DNA of 35,715 nucleotides from Ophiocordyceps camponoti-saundersi (nom. inval.). Its lineage: Eukaryota; Ascomycota; Sordariomycetes; Hypocreales; Ophiocordycipitaceae. Made by a program: the position numbers and the translations under genes. The stretch spans positions 1 through 35,715 of the forward strand of contig PDHQ01000326.1 in NCBI GenBank assembly GCA_003339415.1. The letters run 5' to 3'. Shown piece by piece: positions 31,677-35,715 of this stretch (the stretch's first letter is position 1; each line of letters opens with the position of its first letter). The notes under the pieces are model-generated. The model saw nothing but the letters and a program-made list of their open reading frames with translations, was not told where the DNA came from and made no database searches.

Positions 31677-34390
31677 ATTAAGAAATAATATTAATAATTC
31701 TAAGCTTTTTTCTAAGGTAGTTATTTTAAAAGTATAATAATTAGCTATTAGTAGCACTTATCGCTATTATATTAAACTTTAATATTACTTTTTAGCTTTA
31801 ATAAAAACCTTATTTATTTTTATAAGCTTATATTCTTAGACTTAAGCGGTTAGTATTATTATAAATAACTTTACTAAGTATTAAGCGATTTAAGCTATAT
31901 TAAGTTTTCCTTACTTAGATAAAGCTAACTTATTTTTCTTTATTATATAGCTTACCTTATAATATATTATATTAAAAATATACTTAAGCTTTTTTATTAT
32001 TATTATATAGTTAAACTAATTCCTTAACGCGCTAATAAGAATAAGCGTATAAGTTCCTTTTTTATTCTAATAAAGATTATATTAAAAAGCTTTAATCTTA
32101 AAGTGTTAATATTTAACGCTAAATATCTTATCCTTAATAATATAAGATATATATTCCCTTAAAAATAACTAGAAATATTTAATATATTAGCTAAGATTAT
32201 ATTAAATAATCTTCTCTTACTTTAAGTAAAATATTTTCTTAAACTTTTTTATATATCCCTCTCTTTTCGCCCCTACCTTACCCCCGCTATAACTATAAAT
32301 TATTTTCCTTTTTAGCGTATTATTATTATTATTATTCTTATTATTATTATTATTATTCTTATTATTATTATTATTATTCTTATTATTATTATTATTATTA
32401 AACTTATCGCTATTATTATTAATTTTATTATATAGCTTACTTTTTTTTATAAGTTTATTTTTATTATTAGATAATTTTATTTACCTTTTATATTTAAAGG
32501 CTAGCTTTAAGTTATCTTTATTATCTTTTATAGCGTTATCCTCCTCTATTTTAATTTTTATAAACTCCTTAGGAGCTTTTACGGTCTTCTTATTAACTTA
32601 CCCCTAACTTCCGCCCGCTTTAGCTACGCTTTTAATAAGCTTAACCGCCCCTAATAATTTTTCCGCCTTAGTTACTTAGTTATTTATCTTATTTTTAGCT
32701 AATATCTCCTTAGCGTAATATTTATTATACTTTTTAGTAATAGTTTTATAAACTAATTATATAATAATTATATTCTTATTAAATAGATATATTTTACTTT
32801 TTTTTATTATTATATTTATATAATTAAGTATTAAGTTAAATATTTCTTATATTATTTTCTTTTTTAAGCTATATTAATCTTTTTTATAATAATTATTAAA
32901 TAAATTATTAATAAATCTTTATCCTTACTTTTAGTAATATATAATAAAGTTTACTTTTAAGCTTTTAATACTAAGGTATTTCTTAAATTAGGGATCTAAC
33001 TTTTATCTTTATATTAAATAAACTCCTTAGCAATTATATTATAAATTTTACGCGATATTATCTTTATTTTTATATTACTTTTTACTTAATATAGCTATAT
33101 ACTATTATATATATAATAATAGTTATATCTTAATTATAAAATATTATCACTTTTAGGACTATTTTATATAAAGAGTTACCTTTTAAAACTAAGCTACTTA
33201 TTTCTTTATCTTAAGGTTTACTTAATTTACCTTTATTACGATTTTTATATTAGGTTTTAAGTAGCGATTTTTTAGTTTCTATAAATATTATTTTAAGTTA
33301 ATATTAATTCTTAATAAATCTTAGCTTATCTTATTTACTAAGCGCCGAGATAAGTTATATTTTCTTTATATAAAACTTTAAAGCTATAATCTTTACTCTT
33401 TCTTAACTTTTTATAATAATTATACCTAAAGTATACTTTTTTAACGCTATATTAATAGCTACTAAATAGCTACTATTTTCATCTAATAAAAAAAGCTAAT
33501 TTAAAAACTATTTCTTAGTTTATTTATTAATTTTAATATAAGCGTAATATTTCTCTACTTTTATTTATTACGCTATATTTATTTCCGTTATCTCCTTCTT
33601 ATCGGAATTTTTAATAAATTTAGTAATTTTAACTTTTATAACTTATTAATATATTATTCTAATATTAGTTTTATAACTCTTACTTTTATTACTTTAAGTT
33701 TTCTTTTATAGCTTTATTTTTTTAGTAACCTTAGCTTATTTTAATATTAAACGCTTTACCCGCTCCGCTTTAATATAAGTCTCTCTCTCTTTAGCTAACT
33801 TTTTTATAGCTAACGCTTTTACTTTTTCCTTTATAGCTTTGCCCCTTTTACTCTTAATATATTATTTCCTAGTTAAGCTATCTTTAGCTTTAGATATTAG
33901 CTTTTACGCTTATTTAAGCGTTTAATTATTTATTTTTAGCTTAAAAGTAATAATCCTCTTATTATTTTTATTAAATATTTTAGCTATTATTATAATTAAA
34001 TATTATTCTAAGCTAAAAGGTCTTATATAATATTAGCTTTATACGCTTATCTTATTACTAAGATATTTACGCTTTAATATCTTTATACCTAACTTCGCCG
34101 AATAGTTTTTTTTACTAATTTTATAACTCCTTTATTAAGTATTAGCTACCTCTTAAACTTTAGCTTTTACGCTTTTTTTAATATCTTACTATTTCTATTT
34201 TCTTTAATAATTATTATTAGTAACCCTTAACTTAATATTCTTATAATACGTTAGTATATCTTTTATAAATATATATTAAATTACTTACGCTTTAAGCCTT
34301 TATTACTTAATATTTTTATAGCCTTTTTCGGTATTACTATACTTATCTTTTTTAGCGTTCCCTTAAGCGTTTTTATATTATAATATAGAA
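31640..34390 (-). pseudogene. unrecognised long minus-strand gene remnant with acidic tract
   Basis: On the minus strand one frame runs from about 34390 down to 32890 and a second, offset by one frame, from about 32850 to 31640, both with only TAA/TAG stops. The first part is Lys/Arg-rich and looks helical (KRGKAIKEKVKALAIKKLAKE near 33810, then KRLILK). A middle block near 33485 reads LLDENSSYLVAINIALKKY. The second part turns acidic: KEFIKIKIEEDNAIKDNKDN near 32550, and then the Asn-rich tract at 32319-32424, which is what an Asp/Glu tract becomes after RIP. I recognise no domain. The frame change near 32870 may be an indel or a lost intron. It could be the coding part of another mobile element, with 34490 onward as its LTR, or a host gene duplicated and mutated. 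Confidence 0.5.
32319..32401. repeat. ATT microsatellite with 21-bp higher-order period
   Basis: Runs of ATT interrupted by CTT every seventh triplet give a 21-bp unit repeated about three and a half times. Read on the minus strand in the acidic frame this is (AAT)6-AAG repeats, Asn6-Lys. Before RIP, GAT-GAT-GAG would give exactly this (every G after T becomes A), so the tract probably coded for Asp6-Glu repeats. Confidence 0.85.
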
Positions 34391-34489
34391 TATTACTATT
34401 AAGCGGGCCGCTATTAAGATAATTCCCTTTCTTACTATAATATATATAAACGCTATTAATAGCTTTATTATATAATATAATATTAAGAG

Positions 34490-34500
34490 TGTTACGGACC
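34490..34500. repeat. possible LTR edge (TGTTACGGACC)
   Basis: Begins TGTTACGGACC, a start sequence typical of fungal Ty3/Gypsy LTRs, with one of the rare surviving TG dinucleotides. It lies just upstream of the minus-strand gene remnant and would be the inner edge of that element's 5' LTR. No second copy was found in the window, and the far edge (possibly TTACA at about 35577-35581) is a guess. Confidence 0.3.
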
Positions 34501-34990
34501 TTACCTTTTCTATCTCTTATCTTCTTATCTAAGATAAGATAAGTAAATAAGTAATAAAAAGATAAAAAGTCTAATTTCCTTCCTCCTAACCTTACTACTA
34601 AATAAAGCCCTTAATTCTAGCTAAGCCTTATTATACGAGGTTAGTACTAAGGTTAGTAAGAAGGGTATTTTCGCTTTAGACTTTTTTAATATAATAGGAA
34701 GCTTTTATTATTAATAAGAAATAAGAAATATTAAAAATATTACTTCTTACGCTTACTAATAAAGGAAGGATTAAATAATATAAATAAAAAGATAATTATT
34801 AATTACTAATTCTAAAAATTAAGGTAAGACGTTTCTTAAAACTTAAAACCTTTTCTAGAATTAAAAGCTTAAGGAAAGAAGAGGAAAAGGAAAAGAAAGA
34901 GAGGGAGGGAAAGCCTCCTTATATAGACCTTTTCCTTCCTTCGCTTATTAATTCTATAGAAGCTAGTAGAAACTTCTAGAAACTAAAACC

Positions 34991-35062
34991 TACTTTTACC
35001 CCGCTTCTCTTAGCGAGTAAGATTCCGTATTCTTATTTACCTTACTTTTACCCCGCTTCTCT
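34991..35062. repeat. 20-bp direct repeat pair
   Basis: tacttttaccccgcttctct occurs exactly at 34991-35010 and 35043-35062 (offset 52 bp), each followed within a few bases by tagcgant. Such pairs are often tandemly arranged regulatory boxes in LTRs, but no function is shown. Confidence 0.85.
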
Positions 35063-35304
35063 ATAGCGAATAGAAGCTTAAAAGCTTATCTCTTTTTTAA
35101 TTGCTATATAACTTCCTAATCGCTATGCTTATCGTTAAGTCCGCTTATCTCCGATATCTCCGGTAAGTCCGATTAGGTATAGGGTAATCTAGCTAGTCTC
35201 GGCTAAGCTTAGCTAAGCTTATTAAAGCTATATATTTTTATTAAGTATTAAGAGAAATAGCTTTAAAGTTTTAATATTTCTTTATACGCTTTAAGGCTTA
35301 ATAA

Positions 35305-35657
35305 TATAAGTACTTAGTACTTATAAGATATTAAGGTATTACTAAGTATATATCGTATAAGATTTTCTAAATAGGAAATCCGCTTAGGTAATCGAAATAC
35401 CTTTATTAAGTATATATACGAAATACTTAAATATTTAAATATTAGTATTTTATACTTTATTTAAGTAGCTTACTAATATAAGTAATATTATCCGCTTATA
35501 TAATCTTTTATCGTAGATTTTACTAAGTAGTTTGCTTAGTAATTAAATAAGTATATAAGTACTTATAGCCGGTTTATTACACGTTCCTCTTTTTATAGTT
35601 TTAAACTTTTAAAACTTAAGTAAAAACTAAGAATAATATAGGGTATAAGTACTTATA
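35305..35657. repeat. cluster of three TATAAGTACTTATA-type palindromes
   Basis: Perfect 14-base palindromes tataagtacttata lie at 35554-35567 and 35644-35657. At 35305-35325 the related form tataagtac-tta-gtacttata has 9-base arms and a 3-base spacer. They may be protein-binding dyads or hairpins. I do not see this sequence elsewhere in the window. Confidence 0.8.
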
Positions 35658-35715
35658 TAGTTAATTACTTCTTATAGTTTCGAAAGTAATTTTCTTTATA
35701 AGATTTTCTTTTTTA

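Larger units (their letters stand above)
1..35715. other. RIP-saturated AT-rich repeat isochore
   Basis: Across the whole window CpA and TpG are almost missing on both strands, TpA is very frequent and CpG is still common. In bases 1-600 I count TG at about 78, 130 and 167 and CA at about 420, and nothing else. This asymmetry (CpA lost, CpG kept) is the known product of repeat-induced point mutation in Pezizomycotina. Nearly every stop in the recognisable transposon frames is TAA or TAG, as expected from CAA, CAG and TGG codons. Such blocks are usually heterochromatic, which here is inference. Composition was judged by eye and not computed. Confidence 0.95.
34501..35715. other. right-edge non-coding region, LTR- or promoter-like
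   Basis: About 1.2 kb without recognisable coding. It holds a 43-base purine run at 34871-34913, an exact 20-bp direct repeat (34991-35010 and 35043-35062), GC-richer patches at 34990-35210 (ccgatatctccgg), and three tataagtac palindromes at 35305-35657. The density of short repeats and the lack of a frame suit an LTR or upstream region. Confidence 0.45.

Noticed and set aside
32319..32424. Poly-Gln tract (TAA read as former CAA) on the minus strand
   Set aside because: The frame that gives poly-Gln is dense with stops and lacks protein-like flanks, whereas the adjacent frame is open and acidic on both sides.
1..35715. CRISPR array, tRNA, rRNA or bacterial operon
   Set aside because: No spaced identical repeats with unique spacers, no conserved rRNA blocks, and eukaryotic retrotransposons dominate the window.
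1..35715. Many long frames lacking TGA as genuine genes
   Set aside because: TGA is missing everywhere because TpG is missing, so absence of TGA is no evidence for coding; only frames with family motifs were called with confidence.

Overview
This window is an AT-rich, repeat-derived stretch that reads as genomic DNA of a filamentous ascomycete (Pezizomycotina). The dinucleotides CpA and TpG are almost absent on both strands while TpA is in large excess and CpG survives. By hand I find only three TG and one CA in the first 600 bases. That is the signature of repeat-induced point mutation (RIP, CpA to TpA), a process confined to fungi. Reading frames are therefore disguised: Gln and Trp codons have become TAA/TAG, ATG has become ATA, His and Cys read as Tyr, and Asp after a T reads as Asn. 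TGA and ATG are nearly missing. I found no intact host gene, tRNA, rRNA or CRISPR array. The species cannot be named from this sequence.

Layout from left to right. (1) 1-2790: unassigned DNA, then two 5'-truncated copies of a repeat family called RepA here, joined head to tail. (2) 4286-19400: a Ty3/Gypsy-type element (Gypsy-1: gag, zinc knuckle, protease, RT, RNase H, integrase) split by two later insertions. One is a complete Ty1/Copia element (6442-13726; 301-bp LTRs; 5-bp AATAT target duplications; one long pol frame with integrase, RT and RNase H). The other is a 1,761-bp non-autonomous LTR element (14744-16504; 195-bp LTRs). (3) 20687-23313: the longest RepA copy. (4) 24250-31130: a second Ty3/Gypsy element of chromovirus type (Gypsy-2, with a C-terminal chromodomain), interrupted inside RT by a third RepA copy that carries a 16-bp target duplication, and containing a 183-bp in-frame tandem duplication in RNase H. 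(5) 31330-34400, minus strand: a long RIP-degraded reading frame I do not recognise, lysine-rich first and then strongly acidic, with a hidden Asp/Glu repeat tract. (6) 34480-35715: a possible LTR edge, a purine tract, an exact 20-bp direct repeat and three copies of a TATAAGTACTTATA palindrome.

The nesting gives relative ages: Gypsy-1 is older than the Copia element and the small LTR element, and Gypsy-2 is older than RepA copy 3. Paired repeats (the LTRs and the RNase H duplication) differ almost only by C/T and G/A transitions, so RIP acted after they formed. The least explained items are RepA and the minus-strand acidic frame. RepA has shared 3' ends, a TTA-rich tail, progressive 5' truncation and 12-16 bp target duplications, but no reverse transcriptase I can recognise.
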